The position numbers and the translations under genes are program-made. The notes under the pieces were generated by a model. The model searched no databases, was not told the DNA's origin, and saw nothing but the letters and a program-made list of their open reading frames with translations. This document shows, in pieces, positions 1 to 7,807 of a stretch of DNA of 64,000 nt. The DNA comes from Providencia heimbachae ATCC 35613 (GTDB lineage Bacteria; Pseudomonadota; Gammaproteobacteria; Enterobacterales; Enterobacteriaceae), in contig NZ_LXEW01000042.1 of the NCBI RefSeq assembly GCF_001655055.1, positions 1 through 64,000 on the forward strand. Direction: 5' to 3'. Each line of letters begins with the position of its first letter. Within the stretch, counting starts at the first letter, position 1.

Positions 1-416
1 AGATAAATAAGATACCAAGTAAAATTGGCAATAATATTTTCTACTAAACGTTGTTTTTTTTATTAATGTGTTACTGACCTTAAATTATATTAAAAGTATC
101 ATCTAGCTAAATTTAATATAAAAATAGAAACAATGGTTAAAGTACGTGTCAATGAGTAAGAAACGATTAATGCTTTGTAACAATATAAGTGAATTTACGT
201 GCTCTATGCGTATTTTTGTGAGGCATCCTATAAAATCTTTTTATAGAATAGAATGATAATATCTTAAAATGGTAGTCATAAAAAGCCTATATTGTCGATT
301 TTATGTAGTTTTGTTTAGTGATAGTACCGAGTTGTTTATTCACGAAGAGTGAGTGCTTTTTATAAGTAACATGATAGAATTTATATTTGTTCTATTGTAA
401 TGAGTGAATATACTTA
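1..416. other. AT-rich intergenic region upstream of cscR
   Basis: No convincing reading frame in about 415 bases at the left edge. It holds the promoter side of the sucrose regulator gene. A 9-mer AAACGATTA at 161-169 is the reverse complement of TAATCGTTT at 2965-2973 in the cscA/cscK promoter region; this could be a shared regulatory half-site but is too short to rely on. The ribosome binding site before 417 is weak. Confidence 0.4.
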
Positions 417-1412
417 ATGGCTTCTTTGAAAGATGTAGCTCGATTAGCGAGCGTTTCCTTAATGACAGTCTCGAGAGCTATCAATAATCCTGAACTGCTA
501 AAACCCGAAACCCTTAAGCAGGTGCAACAGGCCATTGAGACACTTAATTATGTGCCTGATTTTTCTGCTCGTAAAATTAGGGGAAAAAGTTCTCGAGTTT
601 CAACGGTCGGCGTATTAGCCCTTGATACTGCCACAACACCATTTTCAGTGGAAATAATTCTATCGATTGAGCAGACTGCAAGGCAATTTGGCTGGAGCAG
701 CTTTGTTGTCAACATAACCTCTAACGATGATTATGATAGAGCTGTTCGCCAACTATTATCTCAACGGCCTGATGGTATAATTTATACAACCATGGGTCTC
801 AGAGACGTCATTATTCCGGAGTCATTGCACAAAAGCCGTTTAGTACTCGCTAACTGTATTAGTCAAGATAAACAATTCCCCGCTTATATACCGGATGATT
901 TTAATGGCCAATATGCTGGGATATGCCGTTTAATTGAGAAGGGGTACAAAAAACCATTATGCCTTTATATCCCGAAAGAGACCTTAGCGGGCAAAATCCG
1001 ACGAGAGGCCGTTGAAGCTGCATGGGCAAACGCAAAGTTGCCTGCTGAGTCATTGATGCAATATCATCTTGAGTTCGGAGACGAGCACTATATTGATGTC
1101 GTCGATCTTATTAATAATCACTGTCCAGATGGTCAGCCTGATTTTGATGTGGTGGTTTGCGGTAACGATCGAATCGCCTTCCTTGCATATCAAATATTAC
1201 TAAGTAAGGGATTGCGTATTCCTAGCGATATCGCCGTACTGGGTTACGATAATATGATTGGTGTTGGTGAGTTATTTTATCCGCCATTAAGTACAATAAC
1301 GTTACCCCATTACCAGATAGGACAAGAAGCAACTTTACACATAATAGAAGAAAGGCAGCATACGGATACTCAGCATGTGCCTTGTGATTTGCTTGAACGA
1401 AGTTCGTTTTAA
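417..1412 (+). CDS. cscR: LacI-family sucrose operon repressor CscR
   Basis: A 331-residue LacI/GalR regulator. Residues 1-55 are the DNA-binding helix-turn-helix plus hinge (starts MASLKDVARLASVS, with the typical MTVSRAINN recognition helix and the NYVPDFSAR hinge); the remainder is a periplasmic-binding-protein-like effector domain containing the DTATTPFSVEI and RPDGIIYTTMGLR segments I recognise from E. coli CscR. It should repress the sucrose genes until sucrose or a derivative is present. It is convergent with cscA, with only one base between the two stop codons. A perfect 14-bp palindrome in the cscA-cscK gap is the likely operator. Family assignment is firm; the exact inducer is inferred. 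Confidence 0.88.
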   Translation: MASLKDVARLASVSLMTVSRAINNPELLKPETLKQVQQAIETLNYVPDFSARKIRGKSSRVSTVGVLALDTATTPFSVEIILSIEQTARQFGWSSFVVNITSNDDYDRAVRQLLSQRPDGIIYTTMGLRDVIIPESLHKSRLVLANCISQDKQFPAYIPDDFNGQYAGICRLIEKGYKKPLCLYIPKETLAGKIRREAVEAAWANAKLPAESLMQYHLEFGDEHYIDVVDLINNHCPDGQPDFDVVVCGNDRIAFLAYQILLSKGLRIPSDIAVLGYDNMIGVGELFYPPLSTITLPHYQIGQEATLHIIEERQHTDTQHVPCDLLERSSF

Positions 1413-1413
1413 T

Positions 1414-2868
1414 TTAACTGATGGCTCTCTCTAGGTTCCAAAACGTACCGTTATCCAATTTTGCACTTTGATTTATGGCGAATAACTTCAAAGTATAATC
1501 ACTATCTTGTGGATATATTCGGCAACTAAAGGTTTGTTCCCCATCATTGATAAAAACTTCTAAACTTGATTTATCAATAAATGCGCGGATTTTAAGTTGT
1601 TTGGTCTTGGGCAATTCCGTACTACGGCTATCACTAATAATATATTTAGGATAGTGGCGAGATAATGTTAATTTTTGATTTTGGTTATCAATATAAAATT
1701 GAATACCATTACCGATCCAAAAACCAAATTTTTCAGCTGAGCTATTTTGCAAATCCCAAACTAATTCTAATTCACAACAAGTCGCATTCTCATTAATAAG
1801 AATATCTGTATTTTTTATTAATATAGTTGAAGGAATTATTTTTTCATCTTGGCGTAATGTTTTTAATTCTTCAATTGGGTTAGCAATAATTTTACCCTGA
1901 TCGTTCAGTACTAATTCTCGCGGTAATGTAAAGCACCCAGACCAACCGTGTTCTTGTGATGGCATATGACTTTCCCACATATCCATCCAAGCCATCGCAA
2001 TACGTCGACCATCTTTTGCTAGAAAAGTTTGTGGTGCATAAAAATCTTGGCCAAAATCTAGCTCAGAAAATTGATGTGTAATTTCATAAGGTTGATCTGG
2101 AGCCCATTGGCCGACTAAATAACCATTTTGGTAAAGGTTACGGAATTGGTAGTCTTGAGATTTTTTACCTTGGGGCGAAAATAAAGTAATAAAGTGATTA
2201 CCGAGAGGAAAAAAGTCAGGGCATTCCCACATATAGACATTTTTATCTTCGGTTTTGGCAAGGGTTTGGTATTCATCATTCCAATTTAACAAATCGGTCG
2301 TACTGAATAATAAAATTTGTCCTTGATCAAGTGCATCTCTTGCACCAACAACCATCCACCATTTCCCATCTTGAAACCAAACTTTAGGATCACGAAAATG
2401 CATGAATCCTTCAGGAGATGGAATAACAACCCCTTTTTTTTCAAAGTGAATACCATCATCGCTGATAGCGACACATTGGGTTTGATGGATTGCGCTATCA
2501 TCATTCGCGCCATTAAGCCAGATATGACCAGTGTAAAATAGATATAATTTTCCTTCGTGACTCACCGCTGAGCCAGAAAAACAGCCATCCTTATCGTACT
2601 CATCACCCGGTGCTAGCGCGATAGGCTGATGTTGCCAATGGATCATATCTTCACTTGTTGCGTGACCCCAATGCATTGGCCCCCAAAGGGAGCTAAAAGG
2701 GTGATGTTGATAAAAAGCATGGTATAAGCCGTCATGATAAATTAGCCCATTAGGATCATTAAGCCAACCTGCATAAGGGGCTAGATGGTAGTGCGGATAA
2801 AATTGCTTGTTTAATGATTTTCTTGCTTTTTTTATCGCGTTAGTGGCGAGTTCAATGCGCTGCTTCAT
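1414..2868 (-). CDS. cscA: sucrose hydrolase / invertase (GH32) CscA
   Basis: Glycoside hydrolase family 32 enzyme splitting sucrose into glucose and fructose in the cytoplasm. With the start at 2868 it has 484 residues. The three GH32 landmarks are visible: NDPNG at about residues 37-41 (nucleophile Asp), RDP at about 159-161, and EC at about 215-216 (acid/base Glu). The C-terminal beta-sandwich ends with the SSLEVFINDGEQTFSCRIYP-type motif. There is no signal peptide. The frame stays open to 2910, but AAGGGG just before 2871/2868 marks the real start as one of these two adjacent ATGs. It is transcribed away from cscK across a 14-bp palindrome. It resembles E. coli CscA (free sucrose) more than ScrB (sucrose-6-phosphate), though the two are hard to separate by eye. 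Confidence 0.87.
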   Translation of the reverse strand: MKQRIELATNAIKKARKSLNKQFYPHYHLAPYAGWLNDPNGLIYHDGLYHAFYQHHPFSSLWGPMHWGHATSEDMIHWQHQPIALAPGDEYDKDGCFSGSAVSHEGKLYLFYTGHIWLNGANDDSAIHQTQCVAISDDGIHFEKKGVVIPSPEGFMHFRDPKVWFQDGKWWMVVGARDALDQGQILLFSTTDLLNWNDEYQTLAKTEDKNVYMWECPDFFPLGNHFITLFSPQGKKSQDYQFRNLYQNGYLVGQWAPDQPYEITHQFSELDFGQDFYAPQTFLAKDGRRIAMAWMDMWESHMPSQEHGWSGCFTLPRELVLNDQGKIIANPIEELKTLRQDEKIIPSTILIKNTDILINENATCCELELVWDLQNSSAEKFGFWIGNGIQFYIDNQNQKLTLSRHYPKYIISDSRSTELPKTKQLKIRAFIDKSSLEVFINDGEQTFSCRIYPQDSDYTLKLFAINQSAKLDNGTFWNLERAIS

Positions 2869-2985
2869 CATGTCCCCTTGTACGTTTAATGATGTTCTTT
2901 GCGGTATCAACCGACAGATATCATTATTAAATAGAATAACAGTGAGATAATTCGTGCGTTTCGATAATCGTTTACTTATACTTCA

Positions 2986-2999
2986 TGTTAACGTTAACA
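2986..2999. promoter_or_regulatory. perfect 14-bp palindrome, candidate CscR operator
   Basis: TGTTAACGTTAACA is self-complementary with a central CG, the form expected of a LacI-family operator. It sits midway between the divergent cscA and cscK genes, so one bound repressor could control both. Binding by CscR is inferred from location and family. Confidence 0.6.
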
Positions 3000-3092
3000 A
3001 AATTATTTTGCTAGTACTAATTTATCCGTTTTTACCTTGATAGGTAAATGTTCATGAGTATATCGAGTGATAAGGCAAACAGAGGAGATACG

Positions 3093-4037
3093 ATGAAAAT
3101 CTGGTCGTTAGGTGATGCGGTTGTCGATTTAATTCCGTTGCAAAATATGCAATATGAAGCATGTGCTGGTGGTGCTCCTGTCAATGTTGCCGCAGGAGTT
3201 GCTAAATTAGGCCAATCAAGTGGTTTTATCGGCAGAGTAGGTGAAGATGCTTTTGGCCATTTTATGCAGAAAACCCTATTTGATTTAGGCGTTGATACCA
3301 GTGCTATGGAATTTGATCAACAGCATCGTACCAGTACCGTTCTTGTTTCTTTGCATGAAAATGGTGAGCGGGAATTTTCTTTTTTAGTTTCCCCTTCGGC
3401 AGACCAATTTTTGAGTCATAAAAATCTACCTTTATTTGATAAAGATATTTTGCATTTTTGCTCATTAGCATTGGTGAATATTGTTTGTCGGACTTCACTA
3501 GCAAAAGCAATCGAAAAAATGAAGCATGCCAGTGGATTATTAAGTTTTGATATTAATTTGCGCCCACAGATGTGGCCTGACCTTAATGAAATGTATGCCG
3601 TTATTGATGCTTTTTCCTCTGAAGCCGATATATTAAAACTATCAGATGATGAGCTACTTTGGTTAACCAAAGAAATGACTTTAGAAAATGCAGTAGAGAA
3701 ACTTCAAAAATATCCAGCTCGGTTAAAAATAGTTACGCAGGGCGCTAAAGGGTGTCTAGTGATAACGCCAAATAGCCAAGTTGCTATCAGTGCTTACTTA
3801 GTGGAAAGCGTTGATACAACAGGTGCTGGAGATGCTTTCATGGCGGGGTTACTTGCGGCAATTGCACAATATGGCATTTTAGATAATGAAGACTATTTCA
3901 TGAAAATAGTGACACAAGCTGCGGCCTGTGGTGCATTGGCAACAACGCGAAAAGGGGCGATTAGTGCAGCACCGACTCAACAAGAGTTGATAGACTTTAT
4001 TGCACAGCAGCCGCCATTGCATCAACGAGAGCTGTAA
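3093..4037 (+). CDS. cscK: PfkB-family fructokinase CscK
   Basis: Cytoplasmic ATP-dependent sugar kinase (ribokinase/PfkB fold) that would phosphorylate the fructose released by CscA, feeding it into glycolysis. The start at 3093 is chosen because GAGGAGA lies 5 to 11 bases upstream and translation then begins MKIWSLGDAVVDLIP as in CscK/ScrK proteins; the frame is open to 3048 without a ribosome site. It has 314 residues. The N-terminal substrate-binding GGAPVNVA segment and the C-terminal PfkB signature DTTGAGDAF (about residues 241-249, catalytic Asp 247) are intact. It is divergent from cscA. No sucrose permease gene (cscB) follows. Confidence 0.88.
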   Translation: MKIWSLGDAVVDLIPLQNMQYEACAGGAPVNVAAGVAKLGQSSGFIGRVGEDAFGHFMQKTLFDLGVDTSAMEFDQQHRTSTVLVSLHENGEREFSFLVSPSADQFLSHKNLPLFDKDILHFCSLALVNIVCRTSLAKAIEKMKHASGLLSFDINLRPQMWPDLNEMYAVIDAFSSEADILKLSDDELLWLTKEMTLENAVEKLQKYPARLKIVTQGAKGCLVITPNSQVAISAYLVESVDTTGAGDAFMAGLLAAIAQYGILDNEDYFMKIVTQAAACGALATTRKGAISAAPTQQELIDFIAQQPPLHQREL

Positions 4038-4049
4038 TATTTATATTTA

Positions 4050-4080
4050 AGGTGGTGTAAATTCGTCACCTTAATTTTAC
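4050..4080 (+). terminator. likely terminator of cscK
   Basis: AAGGTG (4050-4055) pairs with CACCTT (4068-4073) around a 12-base loop, followed by AATTTTA. It is short but correctly placed 12 bases after the cscK stop. Confidence 0.45.
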
Positions 4081-4210
4081 AGTGCATTGCTTTAATTTAT
4101 TTCTCATCAATTAAGATGTTTTTTATCATGCGCGAGACATTCTATTTTATAAATTTTGGCGTATGATATTGAAAGAATTTTACTTTATCATATTCTATTA
4201 CGGGTAAATT

Positions 4211-5137
4211 ATGTTACTGCGTTCAGGGGTGGCCTTAGCTATCTTTTCTTATATATTATGGGGCGTTACTCCTCTATTTTATCGCTTACTCCCTGGCGCA
4301 CAATCTTTAGAACTTTTAGCTCAACGTCTTATTTGGTCGATTCCTTTCTTGTTTTTAATTCGCCTCGCCATTAAAAATAAATCATTGTGGTCACAAGTCT
4401 GGGCAGATAAGCGCTCAATTATTTTATGTTTATTTAGTTCGGCGATTATGGCTGTTTCGTGGACGGCATTTACTTATGCCCTTACTCATGGACAAGTATT
4501 AGCTGCTAGCTTGGGCTATTTTATTAACCCGCTATTTTCTATTTTATTGGGTGTTTTATTTCTAAAAGAAAGATTAGTCTTTGCTGAAAAATTGGCTGTT
4601 GTTTTTATTTTTACGGGTGTTGTATTTCAAATATGGCAATACGGCGAGTTACCTATTCTGGCTTTAGTGATGGGGAGTGCCTTTGCTGTTTATGGCTTAA
4701 TCCGTAAATTTATTCGGTTTGATGTCATCACTTCTTTATTTTTAGAAGCGCTTTGGTTACTACCGCTCGCATTAGGAATAACATGGTGGTTATCGGCTAA
4801 TGGGATGAGTGCTGTGATGGGAGGCGATTGGCAAACAAAGGTATTGTATATGCTTGCAGCCCCGGTAACGATTATTCCACTACTCTTTTTTACCGCAGCA
4901 ATTAAAAGAACAACATTAACCGTCATTGGGTTAGCGCAATATATTGAGCCAACTATTCAATTTTTATTAGCGGTATTCTTATTCAATGAGCTATTTGATT
5001 GGGTGAAAGGCGTGAGCTTTTCACTTATTTGGATCGGTTTATTATTTTGTATTCTTGCTCTATTACATAAGCGTTACACCAAGTTCCATCGGCGAGAACC
5101 TTTTATTACCGGGCGCGATGAAACACCTCAACTCTAA
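4211..5137 (+). CDS. rarD: RarD-like EamA/DMT-superfamily permease
   Basis: Inner-membrane protein of 308 residues with about ten hydrophobic segments in two EamA halves. The signature stretch ASLGYFINPL (about residues 97-106) and the preceding SAIMAVSWTAFTYAL are characteristic of RarD, a drug/metabolite exporter family member associated in E. coli with chloramphenicol sensitivity; the physiological substrate is unknown. It stands alone between the sucrose genes and purT. The ATG at 4211 follows a modest purine-rich stretch (GGGTAAATT). The family is certain; orthology to E. coli rarD is likely, not proven. Confidence 0.78.
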   Translation: MLLRSGVALAIFSYILWGVTPLFYRLLPGAQSLELLAQRLIWSIPFLFLIRLAIKNKSLWSQVWADKRSIILCLFSSAIMAVSWTAFTYALTHGQVLAASLGYFINPLFSILLGVLFLKERLVFAEKLAVVFIFTGVVFQIWQYGELPILALVMGSAFAVYGLIRKFIRFDVITSLFLEALWLLPLALGITWWLSANGMSAVMGGDWQTKVLYMLAAPVTIIPLLFFTAAIKRTTLTVIGLAQYIEPTIQFLLAVFLFNELFDWVKGVSFSLIWIGLLFCILALLHKRYTKFHRREPFITGRDETPQL

Positions 5138-5192
5138 TTTGTTATAATAAAAAGCAAGTGCCTTTCTTGGTAAGTCGACTTCTGTATAGTGA

Positions 5193-5208
5193 AAGCAAAC
5201 GATTGCGT
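5193..5208. promoter_or_regulatory. PurR operator in the purT promoter
   Basis: AAGCAAACGATTGCGT matches 14 of 16 positions of the PurR consensus ACGCAAACGTTTGCGT. It abuts a TATAAT -10 box at 5210-5215, so a bound repressor would block RNA polymerase. This fits known purine control of purT in E. coli. Confidence 0.85.
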
Positions 5209-5261
5209 GTATAATCAAATCTATTTATTTAATGCACAGCCGCATCAAAAGGTTATTAATT

Positions 5262-6440
5262 ATGAGTCAATTAGGTACAGCGCTTTGCCCTTCAGCGACA
5301 AAAGTCATGCTTCTAGGATCGGGTGAACTCGGAAAGGAAGTTGCTATTGAATGCCAACGCCTTGGCATTGAAGTTATTGCGGTTGATCGTTACGACAACG
5401 CACCGGCTATGCATGTTGCACACCGAAGCCATACGATAAATATGCTCGATGGTGAAGCATTACGTCAATTGGTTGAGGTTGAAAAACCTGATTTTATTGT
5501 TCCTGAAATTGAAGCAATAGCGACTAAGACATTAATTGAATTAGAGCAACAAGGACAAAAAATTGTACCTTCTGCTAATGCAGTCTATTTAACCATGAAT
5601 AGAGAAGGCATTCGCCGCCTTGCATCAGAACAGTTAGATTTACCGACTTCCGAATACCGTTTTGTTGAAAATAAAACTGATTTTGTCGCGGCAGCGATAG
5701 AAATTGGTTTTCCCTGCATTGTTAAGCCAGTAATGAGCTCATCAGGTAAAGGGCAAAGTATTATTCGTTCACCTGAACAGCTTGAATCGGCTTGGCATTA
5801 TTCTCAAGAAGGTGGACGAACAGGACAAGGCCGTGTCATTGTTGAAAAAATGGTGAATTTTGATTTTGAAATTACGCTATTAACGATCAGTGCCGTTGAT
5901 GGTATTCAATTTTGCGCACCGGTTGGCCATCGACAAGAAAAAGGCGACTACCGTGAATCATGGCAACCGCAAGCCATGAGTGAAGTTGCACTGAAAAAAG
6001 CTCAAGATGTAGCCGCTAAAATTGTTTCTGCTTTGGGTGGTTATGGTTTATTTGGTGTGGAACTATTTGTTTGTGGGGATGAAATCATTTTTAATGAAGT
6101 TTCTCCGAGACCTCATGACACGGGGATGGTGACATTAATTTCTCAAAATCTATCTGAATTTGCTTTGCATGTACGTGCATTTTTAGGTTTTCCTATTGGC
6201 AAAATACGCCAATATGGCCCAAGCGCCTCTGCGGTTATTTTGCCTGAATTACATAGCCATAATGTGATCTTTTCCAGGATTAATAAAGCATTAGATAGTG
6301 ATGTTCAACTTCGCTTATTTGGCAAACCCGAAATTGCAGGAACACGCCGATTAGGTGTGGCATTGGCGATTGCGGATGATATTGATCAAGCTTTAGATAT
6401 GGCAGTAAAAGCAGCCAGTAGCGTTGAGGTGAAAGGGTAG
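5262..6440 (+). CDS. purT: formate-dependent phosphoribosylglycinamide formyltransferase
   Basis: PurT makes formyl-GAR from GAR, formate and ATP in purine synthesis, an alternative to folate-dependent PurN. The start at 5262 (after AAAGG at 5248) gives 392 residues, the E. coli length, beginning [19 protein letters not shown]. The N-terminal [12 protein letters not shown] nucleotide-binding start, the ATP-grasp core ([14 protein letters not shown] at about 150-165) and the metal-binding [15 protein letters not shown] (about 276-290) are present. A PurR box lies 54 bases upstream. Single-gene unit with a hairpin terminator after it. Confidence 0.97.
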   Translation: MSQLGTALCPSATKVMLLGSGELGKEVAIECQRLGIEVIAVDRYDNAPAMHVAHRSHTINMLDGEALRQLVEVEKPDFIVPEIEAIATKTLIELEQQGQKIVPSANAVYLTMNREGIRRLASEQLDLPTSEYRFVENKTDFVAAAIEIGFPCIVKPVMSSSGKGQSIIRSPEQLESAWHYSQEGGRTGQGRVIVEKMVNFDFEITLLTISAVDGIQFCAPVGHRQEKGDYRESWQPQAMSEVALKKAQDVAAKIVSALGGYGLFGVELFVCGDEIIFNEVSPRPHDTGMVTLISQNLSEFALHVRAFLGFPIGKIRQYGPSASAVILPELHSHNVIFSRINKALDSDVQLRLFGKPEIAGTRRLGVALAIADDIDQALDMAVKAASSVEVKG

Positions 6441-6459
6441 TTTTTTTCAAATAGTGAAT

Positions 6460-6494
6460 AAAGGCGTCATAGCACTTATCATGGCGCCTTTATA
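6460..6494. terminator. bidirectional hairpin between purT and the fimbrial operon
   Basis: AAAGGCGTCAT (6460-6470) pairs with ATGGCGCCTTT (6481-6491), allowing one G-U pair, around a 10-base loop. It serves purT on the plus strand and the convergent fimbrial adhesin gene on the minus strand. Confidence 0.65.
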
Positions 6495-6531
6495 ATACGT
6501 GAGTATTCGGTATTAAAATAGCGATTAACAT

Positions 6532-7764
6532 TTATTCTAAATAGAAAGAAACGTCGACACTTCCTCTATAACCACCTGGTCTAACAGTTCCATTATGGCA
6601 AAGGTTAAAGTATAAATTTTGTTGTAGGTTTGTGGTTGTAATATCACCTAGTTTGATTCGGTCGTAATAAACTAATGCGCTCGCGTTCCCATTTCGGCAA
6701 ATATCGGAAGGTGGTGGAACTTTAGTGGTTACAATATAAGGACGTTCTGTTGAGTTATTACTATTTCCTGATACTGCATCTAACGCCATTCCTGCAAGAT
6801 TAGTTCCTGATGTTGTTCCCGCACTGGTCTGCCCATGCAATGGTTGGTTGGCTGAAAGCACCATTAACAATTTTCCAGTAGTTACACAGTTGATCGCCAT
6901 AGTTGCAGGGCGAGTTTCGAGTAGTTGATTTTGCTTATAACCTGAAAATTGTGTACCAAAGATGATATTTGTCGCCGTTAGTGGTGCGACAGTACATGAA
7001 TCTAAAGCCTCTATACTTAATGTATTATCATTGAGTAAACTGGTTTCTGAACTGCTCCACCCCATGTAGGAATAGATAGTCCCTTGCCCAAATACAAGGC
7101 GCTCACCTGTTGATAGTTTATAGCGGCCTTTTGCTACCGTTGTTGGCCCGCCTGACTGAGAACTTGAATAGGCCGAAAAACTGGTGATATCAGCACGAAT
7201 AAACCCAGTAGGCGTGCCTCCTGCCTGAAAATAGTTATTGATATTAGTCGAACTATATTCTAATCCCCACGATAAATGACCACTAGATTTAAGTTGCCCT
7301 GATATTTGTCGAGATTCTTTTAAAACGGCATTCTTGGTTACCGTTAAATAGCTTGAGTTTTTATAAGAAGCTGTAACTGTACCATTAAGCAATAGAATAA
7401 TAATGCGGCTGTTATCATTTTCATTGATTAGCCTAATGCCTGGAGCACCATTATAGGTTGGGAAATTTGAGCCAATTATATTACTTGATATTGTTGCAAA
7501 TTTAAGATAAGTATCTCGGTGCGGAAGCATAGGGTAGTTAACATCCGGCTGCGTTAATGGGTAGCTGGATGTACTTACGTATCTTGCATGTGTATTTAAA
7601 TTGGCAGTTCTAGACGATGGATAAAGTTCTCCTAAATATCCGTTCTGGCCTGCTCTCACCGTAAGCTTATCTGCAGAGAATGCAGAAGGATGCACTCCGA
7701 CGAGAAGTGCTAAAAGTAAACTTGGCATCACATAGCAAGAAAGTGATAATTGGAATTTCTTCAT
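6532..7764 (-). CDS. fimbrial tip adhesin (last gene of fimbrial operon 1)
   Basis: A 410-residue secreted protein with a signal peptide (about residues 1-30, ending AFSA before DKLTV). It is much longer than a pilin and sits directly downstream of the usher, the usual place and size of a two-domain adhesin: an N-terminal receptor-binding region (about 31-250) and a C-terminal pilin domain that donor-strand-pairs with the next subunit. The pilin half has Cys at SCTVAPLT and CVTTGK and ends VSFYLE, resembling the alternating C-terminal beta-strand recognised by chaperones. The receptor cannot be predicted. The length is close to that of the FasG adhesin of 987P fimbriae, but similarity by eye is not strong. 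Confidence 0.72.
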   Translation of the reverse strand: MKKFQLSLSCYVMPSLLLALLVGVHPSAFSADKLTVRAGQNGYLGELYPSSRTANLNTHARYVSTSSYPLTQPDVNYPMLPHRDTYLKFATISSNIIGSNFPTYNGAPGIRLINENDNSRIIILLLNGTVTASYKNSSYLTVTKNAVLKESRQISGQLKSSGHLSWGLEYSSTNINNYFQAGGTPTGFIRADITSFSAYSSSQSGGPTTVAKGRYKLSTGERLVFGQGTIYSYMGWSSSETSLLNDNTLSIEALDSCTVAPLTATNIIFGTQFSGYKQNQLLETRPATMAINCVTTGKLLMVLSANQPLHGQTSAGTTSGTNLAGMALDAVSGNSNNSTERPYIVTTKVPPPSDICRNGNASALVYYDRIKLGDITTTNLQQNLYFNLCHNGTVRPGGYRGSVDVSFYLE

Positions 7765-7807
7765 TAGAATACCTTTATAAATCTAAATTAATTGGTTAAT
7801 TGAAATA

